From Acetomicrobium thermoterrenum DSM 13490 (lineage in GTDB: Bacteria > Synergistota > Synergistia > Synergistales > Acetomicrobiaceae): a stretch of DNA of 64,000 nt. The position numbers were made by a program, and so were the translations under genes. This document shows, piece by piece, positions 43,977 through 52,214 of this stretch (positions within the stretch are counted from its first letter, which is position 1; each line of letters opens with the position of its first letter). The DNA is taken from the NCBI RefSeq assembly GCF_900107215.1, contig NZ_FNPD01000008.1, positions 1 to 64,000 of the forward strand, given 5' to 3'. Under the pieces are notes generated by a model, which did no database searches, was not told the origin of the DNA, and saw only the letters and a list, made by a program, of their open reading frames with translations.

Positions 43977-44918
43977 CTAACGCTCCCACGCTCTGACCAT
44001 GGCTTCGGCAACGCTTACATCTTGCTCAACAGATCCTCCGCTTACTCCAACTGCACCTACAATCTCCGCACCATCCTTCAGCAGCAGACCCCCACCGAAT
44101 ACCACCAGCTCGGGGTCATTTTGAAGACCGTAAAGATCCTTGCCCGGTTGCACTAAGCGAGACAATGCCTCAGTGGACATCTTCAGCTTTATGGCGGTAG
44201 AGGCTTTTTTGGGCGCAAGACCCAGACTGACTTGAAGAACGCCCTCCATTCTCTCGAAAGCGATCAAAAAACCGTAAGAATCACAAACTGCCATGGCCAT
44301 CGGAACTCCTATCTCTTGTGCCTTTCTGCGCCCCTCATTTATCAGTTCGCGCGCCCTCTGTGCATCAAGGCCACTTATGCCTTTGTTCATTTTGGTCACC
44401 ACCAATTTTGTAATTTTTCTTATAGCGCTCTCCCAGTAAGCCGAAACAGCCAGGGCATATATATAATCGGAAAGCCTATTCAGATATCTATAGGTCTCTT
44501 CGCCGATTAAATTGGACTCAAGGGACTTAAGGCCCACTCTTTCGGCCCTTCTTGCAAAGGCCCTCGCAAGGTGAAGAGCTGCGCTTGTTTCATCGTCTCC
44601 GGGAAGAACGAATTTATTATAAAAAGGGTATTCACTGATAAGATGATCGATACGTCTTTCCAGTTCGGTTGACGACACCTTTCCTTTATCGGCCTTCCCG
44701 CGAGCAATGTAAGCCATGACCTCTATCAATTCAGCCTGAAGTTCTGCAATCCAATTCGAAACCTTAGAAGGTGCCTTTGATCTAGCGATTCCCAAAGCAC
44801 AGGTCACTTCATCCAAGGTGCCGTTTAAGATGATCCTTGGATCGTCTTTTCTGACCTTGGTACCATCGTAGAGAGACGTTTCTCCCAAGTCGCCCCTTTT
44901 GGTATATATTCTCACCAT
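43977..44918 (-). CDS. pduO: PduO: corrinoid adenosyltransferase fused to a GlcG/HbpS domain
   Basis: 313 residues. The N-terminal 175 residues form the PduO-type ATP:cob(I)alamin adenosyltransferase (YTKRGDLGETSLYDGTKVRKDDPRI, LDEVTCALGIARS, ARAFARRAERV); the rest is a GlcG/DUF336 domain (AQRARELINEGRRKAQEIGVPMAMAVCDSYGFLIAFERMEG), giving the full-length PduO layout of the enteric protein. Makes AdoCbl for the two dehydratases. It ends 12 bases before the pduP start. Confidence 0.92.
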   Translation of the reverse strand: MVRIYTKRGDLGETSLYDGTKVRKDDPRIILNGTLDEVTCALGIARSKAPSKVSNWIAELQAELIEVMAYIARGKADKGKVSSTELERRIDHLISEYPFYNKFVLPGDDETSAALHLARAFARRAERVGLKSLESNLIGEETYRYLNRLSDYIYALAVSAYWESAIRKITKLVVTKMNKGISGLDAQRARELINEGRRKAQEIGVPMAMAVCDSYGFLIAFERMEGVLQVSLGLAPKKASTAIKLKMSTEALSRLVQPGKDLYGLQNDPELVVFGGGLLLKDGAEIVGAVGVSGGSVEQDVSVAEAMVRAWER

Positions 44919-44939
44919 AACCCTCTACGGCTCCTGCAC

Positions 44940-45236
44940 CTATTCGTCGTAAAACACGTCAACGGTATCGATAATTCCCACGATGGCGTAGTCAATTGGA
45001 GCATTTATTACTCCGGTAGCGTTTCTGGCCGAGCTGCCCGAACAGAGAAGGACCGTCTCTCCCACACCTGCGCCCACAAGATCAACGGAAACTTCGACGC
45101 GACCGTCGCTACGGGCAATCGCAAGTTTTCCATCCTTTGTCGGTTCCAGAAATTGAACAAGCAGCAATTTATGGCCTACAAGCCTTTCATCTTTACGGGT
45201 CGAAACAATTTGACCTATCACCTTGCCCAGCTTCAC
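44940..45236 (-). CDS. pduN: BMC vertex protein PduN/EutN
   Basis: 98 residues, OB-fold pentamer (BMC-P): KLGKVIGQIVSTRKDERLVGHKLLLVQ at the start and GVGETVLLCSGSSARNATGVINAPIDYAIVGIID near the end. Caps the 12 shell vertices. Start overlaps the previous stop by 4 bases. Confidence 0.92.
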   Translation of the reverse strand: MKLGKVIGQIVSTRKDERLVGHKLLLVQFLEPTKDGKLAIARSDGRVEVSVDLVGAGVGETVLLCSGSSARNATGVINAPIDYAIVGIIDTVDVFYDE

Positions 45237-45556
45237 AGCAATTTACCCCCACTCTTTAAAGCTTCAAGAGCCCTTTCCACTTCGCCCACAGATCCGACAA
45301 TAGCTACAGCCGGCATGTGCTGAGGACAATTTCCCATTACCTCAAATGCCTCTACTGAAGCGATGTCAGTGGCTATATCTACAGCAGCTATCGTCTGTGC
45401 TATCATTCCCTGCAATAGCAAAACTGCGCCCCACTTCACTCTGTTGAGCAGCTCCTCTTGATCTACAGGCATACTTTTCATAATTCGGTTCATCAAAATC
45501 CTCTTACATGAAGGGGAGGGTGCAATTATGAGCTCCCATTGAAGGGCCATCGTCAT
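45233..45556 (-). CDS. Divergent, apparently circularly permuted BMC-domain protein
   Basis: 107 residues. The part KWGAVLLLQGMIAQTIAAVDIATDIASVEAFEVMG...PAVAIVGSVGEVERALEAL lines up with a BMC-H domain ([25 protein letters not shown]...[13 protein letters not shown]). The segment before it, WELIIAPSPSCKRIL, resembles the strand and tail that end a normal BMC protein ([15 protein letters not shown]), as if the chain were permuted as in PduU/EutS. Function presumably shell-related. Overlaps the genes on both sides by 4 bases. Confidence 0.65.
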   Translation of the reverse strand: MTMALQWELIIAPSPSCKRILMNRIMKSMPVDQEELLNRVKWGAVLLLQGMIAQTIAAVDIATDIASVEAFEVMGNCPQHMPAVAIVGSVGEVERALEALKSGGKLL

Positions 45557-46209
45557 CTCTCCTCCACTTTAATTCCGAGAGACCGGAGTCTGTCCAAAGC
45601 CTCATCGGTCAAACGAGCCTTCTTGCCCAAAAGCACTCTACAAACGCCTGACAGACGATCTGCTATTTCACACCAACTTATCCAGCCTTCCTCTTCGACA
45701 TACAAGGTTTTGCTGACCGTACCTTCTTTTGTAACGAATTCATCGCCAGCAATTACAGCTATGCCCTTTTTGGAAAGTTTCAATAAAATATCTTCAAAGG
45801 TGCCTTTCTTCGCCGCAGTCGTTTCCGGATGACATTTGACGGAGCCAATATGGAGCACGATCGGCATGCCCTTTTCAAGACAACCATCGACGAGCAACCC
45901 GGCAGCAGAATAGGGGATTCCCAAATATATTTCGGAAATCAGCTGCATGGAGGCCATCGGTATCGCCAAGGCCGATAACGTAGCAGATTCACGCCGCGGG
46001 TCTTCCAGGGATTCCACGAAATAACAGGGATTATTGTTGACTTTAAACACCTCGGAAAAATTCTCTGGCACATAATGTACCCATGTCACCTCGTCACATG
46101 ATTGCCATTGATACATTTTGGGTCCTTCCGAAGACCATAGAACCCCTACCCTGGGCATAAATACCCTTTTCATCACGATATCGCGTACGTTACTTACAAT
46201 ATCCCCCAT
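45553..46209 (-). CDS. PduM-like microcompartment protein
   Basis: 218 residues, longer than enteric PduM (about 163). The segment AAGLLVDGCLEKGMPIVLHIGSVKCHPETTAAKKG...FEDILLKLSKKGIAVIAGDEFVTKEG recalls the PduM layout (small-molecule flavoprotein-like fold, then HAGS). ATG 46209 follows ggagg at 7 bases. Located between eutJ and the divergent BMC gene. PduM is needed for proper compartment assembly; assignment here is tentative. Confidence 0.5.
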   Translation of the reverse strand: MGDIVSNVRDIVMKRVFMPRVGVLWSSEGPKMYQWQSCDEVTWVHYVPENFSEVFKVNNNPCYFVESLEDPRRESATLSALAIPMASMQLISEIYLGIPYSAAGLLVDGCLEKGMPIVLHIGSVKCHPETTAAKKGTFEDILLKLSKKGIAVIAGDEFVTKEGTVSKTLYVEEEGWISWCEIADRLSGVCRVLLGKKARLTDEALDRLRSLGIKVEER

Positions 46210-47089
46210 GACATCGCCTCCACAGGCATTCAGCAATTCCGCTAGGGGTCACAACCAATGGATATGGAGCCAAGGTAGCCTCAACTCCTAATACCTTAGA
46301 TATAACTTCCGAGGCACCTTGCATATTTGCTCCACCGCCAACGACTACGACCGGCACTCTCCCGAGAAAGCCGCTTTTGGTAAGATGGTCCTTTGCAATC
46401 AAACCCATCTTTTCAAATACGGGACGAACTATATTAAAGACTTTTTTGTGGGAATTTACGTCACGTTTTAATCTTTCGGCTTCATCGAAGGATATGCCCA
46501 AAGCGCCGGCAATAACTAACGTTACATGGGTACCCCCTGTTGGCTCGTCAGCAGAATACACCACTTCATCATCTGAAATCACAGCTATGCCCGTCGTGCC
46601 TCCGCCTATATCTATTATTGCTCCCCTTTTTAAACCCAAAGCCACCGCCGCAACCACGGGTTCTTCGTAGAGGCCGAGGCATGAAAATCCCAAGGCCTCT
46701 ACCACATTAGCACACACTTCGGCAGTCCTTCTGGAAATCCCCGGCGGGTAGGCCGATGCGCCCACTCCGGGAAATTCATCGACTCCCAAACGCTCTCTCA
46801 ATGTCATCAGGCAATGTTCCATGCCATCGATGGCGGCGATATAATCCACTATTACGCCATCGCGTATGGAAGAACGGGAGTCGTATAAAGCAGCGGTAAC
46901 AGGCTGACCCCGCTCATTCAATGCGACAAGCTTCATGTTAGTGGTGCCCAGATCGAAGCCGAGATAAAGCTCCTCCCAATCTGCCAAAGGCTCGCTGCAG
47001 TCTAAGGCTTGATCGATAGATGCAAGCTTACCTAGGACATTTTCGTCGATTAAATCACCATGCAAGACGCTTTGATTTCCGTAAGTCAT
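46190..47089 (-). CDS. eutJ: EutJ-type Hsp70-like chaperone
   Basis: 299 residues of the ASKHA ATPase fold: YLGFDLGTTNMKLVALNERG, SAYPPGISRRTAEVCANVVEALG, AAIDIGGGTTGIAVISDDE-like segment (IIDIGGGTTGIAV) and VVVGGGANMQGASEV. Family EutJ, usually found in ethanolamine loci but also in some Pdu-type ones. Overlaps pduL by 4 bases. Probably helps fold or reactivate the B12 enzymes or load cargo. Confidence 0.85.
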   Translation of the reverse strand: MTYGNQSVLHGDLIDENVLGKLASIDQALDCSEPLADWEELYLGFDLGTTNMKLVALNERGQPVTAALYDSRSSIRDGVIVDYIAAIDGMEHCLMTLRERLGVDEFPGVGASAYPPGISRRTAEVCANVVEALGFSCLGLYEEPVVAAVALGLKRGAIIDIGGGTTGIAVISDDEVVYSADEPTGGTHVTLVIAGALGISFDEAERLKRDVNSHKKVFNIVRPVFEKMGLIAKDHLTKSGFLGRVPVVVVGGGANMQGASEVISKVLGVEATLAPYPLVVTPSGIAECLWRRCHGGYCK

Positions 47090-47715
47090 ACCAAAACCCT
47101 CACGTAATCGCCTGTTTTCAAGCCACAGGCATTTGCCTCATCTATGTCCACATGAAACTCGCTCACCATATTTGGACCTACTCTAACCCACACCCTTTTG
47201 AAAATGAGCCCCCGATCTCCCCCCACCTCCACGTCTACCTCCAGGCCGTCTTTTAGGCCAAGGGTTTCTGCTTCTGAGGGAGAAAGGTGCATATGACGCC
47301 AAGCCATGCCTACGCCTTTCTTTAAAACTATGTGCCCATTTGGTCCGATTACGACAAGGGGAGGGCAGGGTTGAGATGACCCGCTCTTAACCAGAGGTAT
47401 GTCGATATGCAACTTTCTAGCATCCGAAGGCGCCATCTCAACCTGCGTGTTTTTCCTGGTAGGCCCCAAAATGCGGACGTTTTCCAATACCCCGCCCGCT
47501 GTGGCCAAAGTAACCGTCTCCTTACATGCATATTGCCCCGGCTGACGAAGATCGCGGACTTTGGTCAACATATAATCTTCACCAAACAAAATCTTGACAT
47601 CCACTTCCGTAAGATGAATATGACGATTGCTAACTCCGGCTACAACCTGCGTCGGATCCGAGTCAAGCCTGTCCAATAATCTACGGACAACCTCCCTCAC
47701 CAGAGCCTCATCCAT
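47086..47715 (-). CDS. pduL: Phosphotransacylase PduL
   Basis: 209 residues. Two PduL domains with the zinc ligands: GVSNRHIHLTEVD near residue 30 and WRHMHLSPSEAE near 140. Amphipathic N-terminal helix (DEALVREVVRRLLDRLD) is the likely encapsulation peptide. Turns propionyl-CoA (or 3-hydroxypropionyl-CoA) into the acyl phosphate and recycles CoA in the compartment. No acyl kinase (PduW) is in the window. Confidence 0.93.
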   Translation of the reverse strand: MDEALVREVVRRLLDRLDSDPTQVVAGVSNRHIHLTEVDVKILFGEDYMLTKVRDLRQPGQYACKETVTLATAGGVLENVRILGPTRKNTQVEMAPSDARKLHIDIPLVKSGSSQPCPPLVVIGPNGHIVLKKGVGMAWRHMHLSPSEAETLGLKDGLEVDVEVGGDRGLIFKRVWVRVGPNMVSEFHVDIDEANACGLKTGDYVRVLV

Positions 47716-47764
47716 AATTAACACATCCTCTTAGATAGCATTTTCTCTTTGCAAAGCAATTAAA

Positions 47765-48079
47765 CTAATCCCTTTGCACATCAACAGGCTCGGTCTTGGG
47801 AGCCTCTTCATGGGGTAATATGCCCTCGGTATCTGTATGCGGTCTTGGGATGACATGGGACGACACGACTTCTCCTACTCTCGATGCAGCGGCCACTCCT
47901 GCATCGACAGCTGCTTTTACCGCTCCAACATCACCTCTCACCATGACGGTCACCAAGCCAGCTCCTGAAAACCTCTGTCCCGCCAAATGGACATTTGCAG
48001 CTTTTACCATGGCATCCGCTGCCTCTATAGCACCGATAAGCCCTCTAGTTTCGATCATTCCCAGGGCTTCCTGAGTCAT
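47765..48079 (-). CDS. BMC-H shell protein (PduA/PduJ type), second copy
   Basis: 104 residues with a single canonical BMC domain ([61 protein letters not shown]) and a short charged tail ([15 protein letters not shown]). ATG 48079 follows gaggggaagc; the gene begins inside the end of the PduK-like gene (35-base overlap). Confidence 0.92.
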   Translation of the reverse strand: MTQEALGMIETRGLIGAIEAADAMVKAANVHLAGQRFSGAGLVTVMVRGDVGAVKAAVDAGVAAASRVGEVVSSHVIPRPHTDTEGILPHEEAPKTEPVDVQRD

Positions 48080-48644
48080 GAGCTTCCCCTCCCTTGTTAT
48101 TTACATTTACGTTTCGACTGCCCCTTTTCTGCGTCTTCTTTGAACTTGTTTTGCTTGATCTCTTCCTTCTGTCCTGCTCCGGTTTTATAAAATCTTCTTC
48201 AACTTCGGTAGCTTCGGCTTTTAATTCTTCATCATGCTTCGGAGGTGTAGTCCGATCTGCTTCGTCCTCAGTCTCTCTTTCATCTGAAACGATTGGCTCG
48301 CTCTTTTCCGCCTTTTTGCTAGGAAGAAGCGAATCAAGCCACTCCTCTGACCCCAAGGTCGCTTTGTTATAAGCCAATGTCTCGCCAATTCCTCGTCCGG
48401 GCCTTGGGATAACATCAATTGACCATACTCGATTGACCCCTTCGGAGGCAGCTTTAGCAGCAGATAGGGCAGCTTTCACTGCACTTACGTCTCCTGCAAT
48501 TTTTACTGTCATCATGCCGCCTTGAGAATTTTCTCGGCCTATCAGGGTAATATTTGCGGCCTTTAAAGCAGCATCTGCAGCAGCTACGGCAGCCACCAAC
48601 CCTATTGTCTCTATGAACCCCAAGGCTAACTTAATATCCTGCAC
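48045..48644 (-). CDS. PduK-like BMC shell protein with long charged tail
   Basis: 199 residues. N-terminal BMC domain ([55 protein letters not shown]), then an acidic and finally basic low-complexity tail ([19 protein letters not shown] ... [18 protein letters not shown]). Enteric PduK has a C-terminal Fe-S Cys motif; here the tail has no Cys. GTG start at 48644 (agggggatccccagt upstream). Possibly binds nucleic acid or another scaffold through the basic end. Confidence 0.78.
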   Translation of the reverse strand: MQDIKLALGFIETIGLVAAVAAADAALKAANITLIGRENSQGGMMTVKIAGDVSAVKAALSAAKAASEGVNRVWSIDVIPRPGRGIGETLAYNKATLGSEEWLDSLLPSKKAEKSEPIVSDERETEDEADRTTPPKHDEELKAEATEVEEDFIKPEQDRRKRSSKTSSKKTQKRGSRNVNVNNKGGEAHDSGSPGNDRN

Positions 48645-48662
48645 ACTGGGGATCCCCCTTTC

Positions 48663-49124
48663 CTAAGTCAAACCCATTTGTCGCAAAACTTTAGCGATTA
48701 CTGCAGCAACCTCTTGTTCGCTCGCTTGTCCGCGGGCCTTACCCTTATTGAAAGTGCTCTTGGCTAATTGAGGCATTGGGGGCAGGGGAAGGCCTTTGAC
48801 CAAACGTGCTGCTGCCTGCCCCAACCAACGAAGCGCTCCTCCGTCCTCGTGATAAATCAATGGCTTCCCCGGATCGAGATTTGCTAAGGTTAAGGCACAC
48901 CCTTCTTGAGTAACGCCTATTCCGACCCGCAAACGGGATCGATTTGCTGCTTCCCATGCGAGCTTTTTGGCATCTCCCTCCATGACATCCCATGCCAGAG
49001 GAACCCCCTCTTCTTCGGCACCGATACCCACCTCGCCGGCAATAGACCTGGAGGACTCGTCAAGCAACAGCAAAATCGTGGGTCGTTCCTCTTTCATCTC
49101 GCCCAATCTACCGCACCAAGTCAT
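48663..49124 (-). CDS. pduH: Diol dehydratase reactivase, small subunit
   Basis: 153 residues: PTILLLLDESSRSIAGEVGIGAEEEGVPLAW and AWEAANRSRLRVGIGVTQEGCALTLANLDPGKPLIYHE match the PduH/DdrB fold. ATG 49124 overlaps the pduG stop (ATGA). With PduG it exchanges damaged cobalamin for intact AdoCbl in the dehydratase; it must serve both dehydratases since no other copy is seen. Confidence 0.9.
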   Translation of the reverse strand: MTWCGRLGEMKEERPTILLLLDESSRSIAGEVGIGAEEEGVPLAWDVMEGDAKKLAWEAANRSRLRVGIGVTQEGCALTLANLDPGKPLIYHEDGGALRWLGQAAARLVKGLPLPPMPQLAKSTFNKGKARGQASEQEVAAVIAKVLRQMGLT

Positions 49125-50956
49125 AAAGCCTTCCTCCCAGCGCTCGATAGAACAAGACCGGTCGCCACAGCATTGCGCGGCCCTAAACTACCCCTGATAT
49201 TCCCTCTCCCGGCAACGACGGAATACTTGGCCAATTCTTCCGTGATCATGCTTGGAATTTCGAAATCCAGGGCAGAACCTCCGACGAGCACCACAAAATC
49301 TATGAGACGTATATTTTGTGCCGGGGCGACACGCTTTAAAGCCCTTAAAGCATTTGTCACGAAGACCTCTTTCTTTGCCTTCCTCCTTACATCCCTGATC
49401 TTTTCGATAGATGTATCCAACAAAATCGGACTTAAAAAGTCCTCTTTTATCATCAAGGCAACTCTACCGAATAGCTCGGGAGCCAGAGGCTTTTCAAAAA
49501 ACCTCACCGTTCCATCCTCGAGGCGGACGTGGAAAACGCTTTCGACCTTGCATAGAGGATGTTCTTTAATGTTCTCGACTAACTCCATATCATCTATGCC
49601 CAATTCGCTGGAAATTATGGTGTTAACCATGTTACCCGCGCCCGCCAGATGAATTAGTTCTACCTGACTATTAGAGCGGAGCAGTGAGGCATCGGTGCTG
49701 CCAGCACCCAAATCCAAGACCGCCAGAGGAGCATCCGTTCCGGGAGTGGTCAATGCTCCCAAAACTGCCATTTCGGCCTCAACCCCTCCGATTTCGACTT
49801 TTACGCCCATATCGGACTCTATTGCAGAGGCCAATTTTTGCATTGGCAGCTCCTGGGCTTCTACCATTACGGCCAAAGCCACTCCGGTTTCCATTGCAAA
49901 TTCCTCTGCCAAGCCTCCCACGACTCTCTGGGGAACCATTGTATCGACTGCCAATAGATCTTTGATGTGTATCTCCCCCAGAGGCAAACCCGTCAATTCC
50001 GACATGGTCTTACGAACCCGCTCCATCATTCCCCCAACGTTGGTGCCTGGTTGGCCAAAAATATCAGTAATGGGCCAATTAGCATCAACAATTTCCATGA
50101 TCGCCTTGGCGCCTTCGTCAATGTTGATGCTCCTCTTGCCCGTTGGGCCTAGGATATACAGCTCTCCGGCTGGAATACGCCTTTCCTTCACCTCGCCCAA
50201 GGGTGTCCGTATCACAACGGCTGACCTGTTGCCTATTAGGGCCTTGGCAACGGGAACGATCTGACGAGTTTCATCGGAAGACAAACCAAAAATAGTTGCA
50301 ATACCGTAAGGATTGGACAAAAGTTCCACAGATCTTCCCGGAGGAGCTACCTCCACACAGCACTGCATACCCAAAGGAACACGATCGATTGCCTTGACTT
50401 CGTCGACAATAGGAATAGTTTTATTGATCCGGTTTGCTATAAGCACTCCGTCGTCTGACTGGCAAATAACCCCATTGACGGCTATTCCACGAGATAAGGC
50501 TAGATTGATCATGTTTGCAGCCTCTTCAAAACTAACGCTTTCTGGAATGACAACTACCACAGGATCTTCAGGCTTCGTCTTTTCGAGATCGTAAATCGAT
50601 ATCGTCCTTCCAACGCCAATCCCAACTCCGCCCGGCGTCGATGGATTATGACCAATCATCGTTGACTCGGTAATGATCGTTTCGGTAATAGTCTCCATTG
50701 CAACGTCTCCGATCACAGGAGCTGCCTTGTTCAATCGAATTATGTCGATCCTTTTGAAATCTTCATGTGGCCATCCCGCTTGCTCCAAAGCAAGAGACAG
50801 AGCTCGGCGAACGCCGGTTACGTTCTGCAATGTTCCCTTTATTCCCGTAGTATAGGCAGTAGAGGAAGAGATAAAGTCCACCGAGCCATCTTCCACTCGC
50901 GCAAGGGCCACTTCAGTAGTAGCATTTCCTATGTCAACGCCAGCAATAATAGGCAC
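49121..50956 (-). CDS. pduG: Diol dehydratase reactivase, large subunit
   Basis: 611 residues, ATPase of the Hsp70-like fold: IIAGVDIGNATTEVALARV at the start, GGVGIGVGRTIS, LAVLDLGAGSTDASLLR and VVLVGGSALDFEIP. PduG/DdrA. Works with PduH; the gene lies between pduE and pduH as in enteric loci. Confidence 0.94.
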   Translation of the reverse strand: MPIIAGVDIGNATTEVALARVEDGSVDFISSSTAYTTGIKGTLQNVTGVRRALSLALEQAGWPHEDFKRIDIIRLNKAAPVIGDVAMETITETIITESTMIGHNPSTPGGVGIGVGRTISIYDLEKTKPEDPVVVVIPESVSFEEAANMINLALSRGIAVNGVICQSDDGVLIANRINKTIPIVDEVKAIDRVPLGMQCCVEVAPPGRSVELLSNPYGIATIFGLSSDETRQIVPVAKALIGNRSAVVIRTPLGEVKERRIPAGELYILGPTGKRSINIDEGAKAIMEIVDANWPITDIFGQPGTNVGGMMERVRKTMSELTGLPLGEIHIKDLLAVDTMVPQRVVGGLAEEFAMETGVALAVMVEAQELPMQKLASAIESDMGVKVEIGGVEAEMAVLGALTTPGTDAPLAVLDLGAGSTDASLLRSNSQVELIHLAGAGNMVNTIISSELGIDDMELVENIKEHPLCKVESVFHVRLEDGTVRFFEKPLAPELFGRVALMIKEDFLSPILLDTSIEKIRDVRRKAKKEVFVTNALRALKRVAPAQNIRLIDFVVLVGGSALDFEIPSMITEELAKYSVVAGRGNIRGSLGPRNAVATGLVLSSAGRKAL

Positions 50957-50983
50957 TGAAGACCCTCCTTTTTAACTGTGCCG

Positions 50984-51526
50984 CTATTCCGGTATATCGC
51001 CACGTAAAAGTTTACGTCGTTCGTAAACAGAGACCGCTTCTCTAACGAAGGTGGCACATGCCGTTGCGTTATATTTGTTCTCAAGCTCATCGGCAATTGC
51101 CATGAGTTCTTCCTTGGTCGATCTATGTGGTCTTAGGGCGTTATAGATCTCCAACACCCTATCATCGGGCACTTTCGTCAATTCGGCAGCTCTTCTTAAA
51201 TTTGATGCCACCTGACGCCTTCCGGCCGACTCTGCTATTTCCGCCTGCATCAACAAGGCTTCCGGAGCAATTCGAAAGTCCTCAAAGGTAGCCTTGCCCT
51301 GCAAGACAGCATCTAAGGTGAGTTCACTAAAGGCATTGCCCCTTGGACTCTTTATGGTGTCGGGCTTTTTGGAACCTAAGGGATAATCCTTTACGGAAAG
51401 GCTCCCTTTCTGTCCCGTGCTTTCTTTTGGAGTGGGGGCCTTTCCTTCTCCTCCCGAAGAACTCATACCCTTTAAGACCTCTTTTACCAGTTCAGCTATC
51501 ATTTCTTCATTAAGCATTTGAGCCAA
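50984..51526 (-). CDS. pduE: B12-dependent diol/glycerol dehydratase, small subunit (first copy)
   Basis: 180 residues; TTG start at 51526 behind agggggcg. N-terminal amphipathic helix (LNEEMIAELVKEVLKGM), linker, then VKDYPLGSKKPDTIKSPRGNAFSELTLDAVLQG and NLRRAAELTKVPDDRVLEIYNALRPHRSTKEEL. Third subunit of the first dehydratase. Confidence 0.92.
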   Translation of the reverse strand: MAQMLNEEMIAELVKEVLKGMSSSGGEGKAPTPKESTGQKGSLSVKDYPLGSKKPDTIKSPRGNAFSELTLDAVLQGKATFEDFRIAPEALLMQAEIAESAGRRQVASNLRRAAELTKVPDDRVLEIYNALRPHRSTKEELMAIADELENKYNATACATFVREAVSVYERRKLLRGDIPE

Positions 51527-51541
51527 CTTTAACGCCCCCTC

Positions 51542-52201
51542 TTATTCGAAACGAACTTCAAGCTCCATCGGTGACTTGGAGCGGTCTAAATAGCGCACTT
51601 CTTTATTGTGTAATAGTGCTGCAATACCCTGATAACGAGGACGAGCCATGGGATCGTTTCTTGTCGGAACCGGAGTGGGGTGTTCTCCTTTAGCATATTT
51701 CGCCGCATTGCGGCCTATTGCCCTGAAAACTTCGGCATCGAGAAGTGGTGCCTGGGGAAAAAGTTCTAAATTGTTCAGTGGGTTTAGATCCCGTTGATGT
51801 ATGACCGTCGTGCCCCTGGACAATATACCGATACCTATGCCCGAACCGGACAACTTAGCGCCCTGGTGAGCTATGAACCCCACATCGGCAGTGTGATATA
51901 CGCGCACAAGTCTTGTATTAAGACCTTCTTCTTCAATACCTGCAAAGACCTGCCTCAAAACCTCGCTATGAGGGACTCCCACTATCGTTTCGGTAAACAC
52001 GGTTCCAAAGGCCGGAGGGATGGCAACTACCACTTCCTTTGGATCGGTCCCCTTCTTAGCTACACCAACCTCCACTAAAGTCATTTTCCCTCCCCTTTGA
52101 GGCAGAGTGGCCGTGGGGGAAGACATCTTGCCCTGCTCTCCCATTACTTCTTGTAAAACTTCCGCTATTACCTTTTTAATCAATTCTTCGTTGACCTGCA
52201 T
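51542..52201 (-). CDS. pduD: B12-dependent diol/glycerol dehydratase, medium subunit (first copy)
   Basis: 219 residues: N-terminal helix VNEELIKKVIAEVLQEVMG (encapsulation), then LVEVGVAKKGTDPKEVVVAIPPAFGTVFTETIVG, GFIAHQGAKLSGSGIGIGILSRGTTVIHQRDLNPLNNLELFPQAP. Contacts the B12 lower face. 13 bases after the large subunit. Confidence 0.92.
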   Translation of the reverse strand: MQVNEELIKKVIAEVLQEVMGEQGKMSSPTATLPQRGGKMTLVEVGVAKKGTDPKEVVVAIPPAFGTVFTETIVGVPHSEVLRQVFAGIEEEGLNTRLVRVYHTADVGFIAHQGAKLSGSGIGIGILSRGTTVIHQRDLNPLNNLELFPQAPLLDAEVFRAIGRNAAKYAKGEHPTPVPTRNDPMARPRYQGIAALLHNKEVRYLDRSKSPMELEVRFE

Positions 52202-52214
52202 TGTCTTCCCCTCC

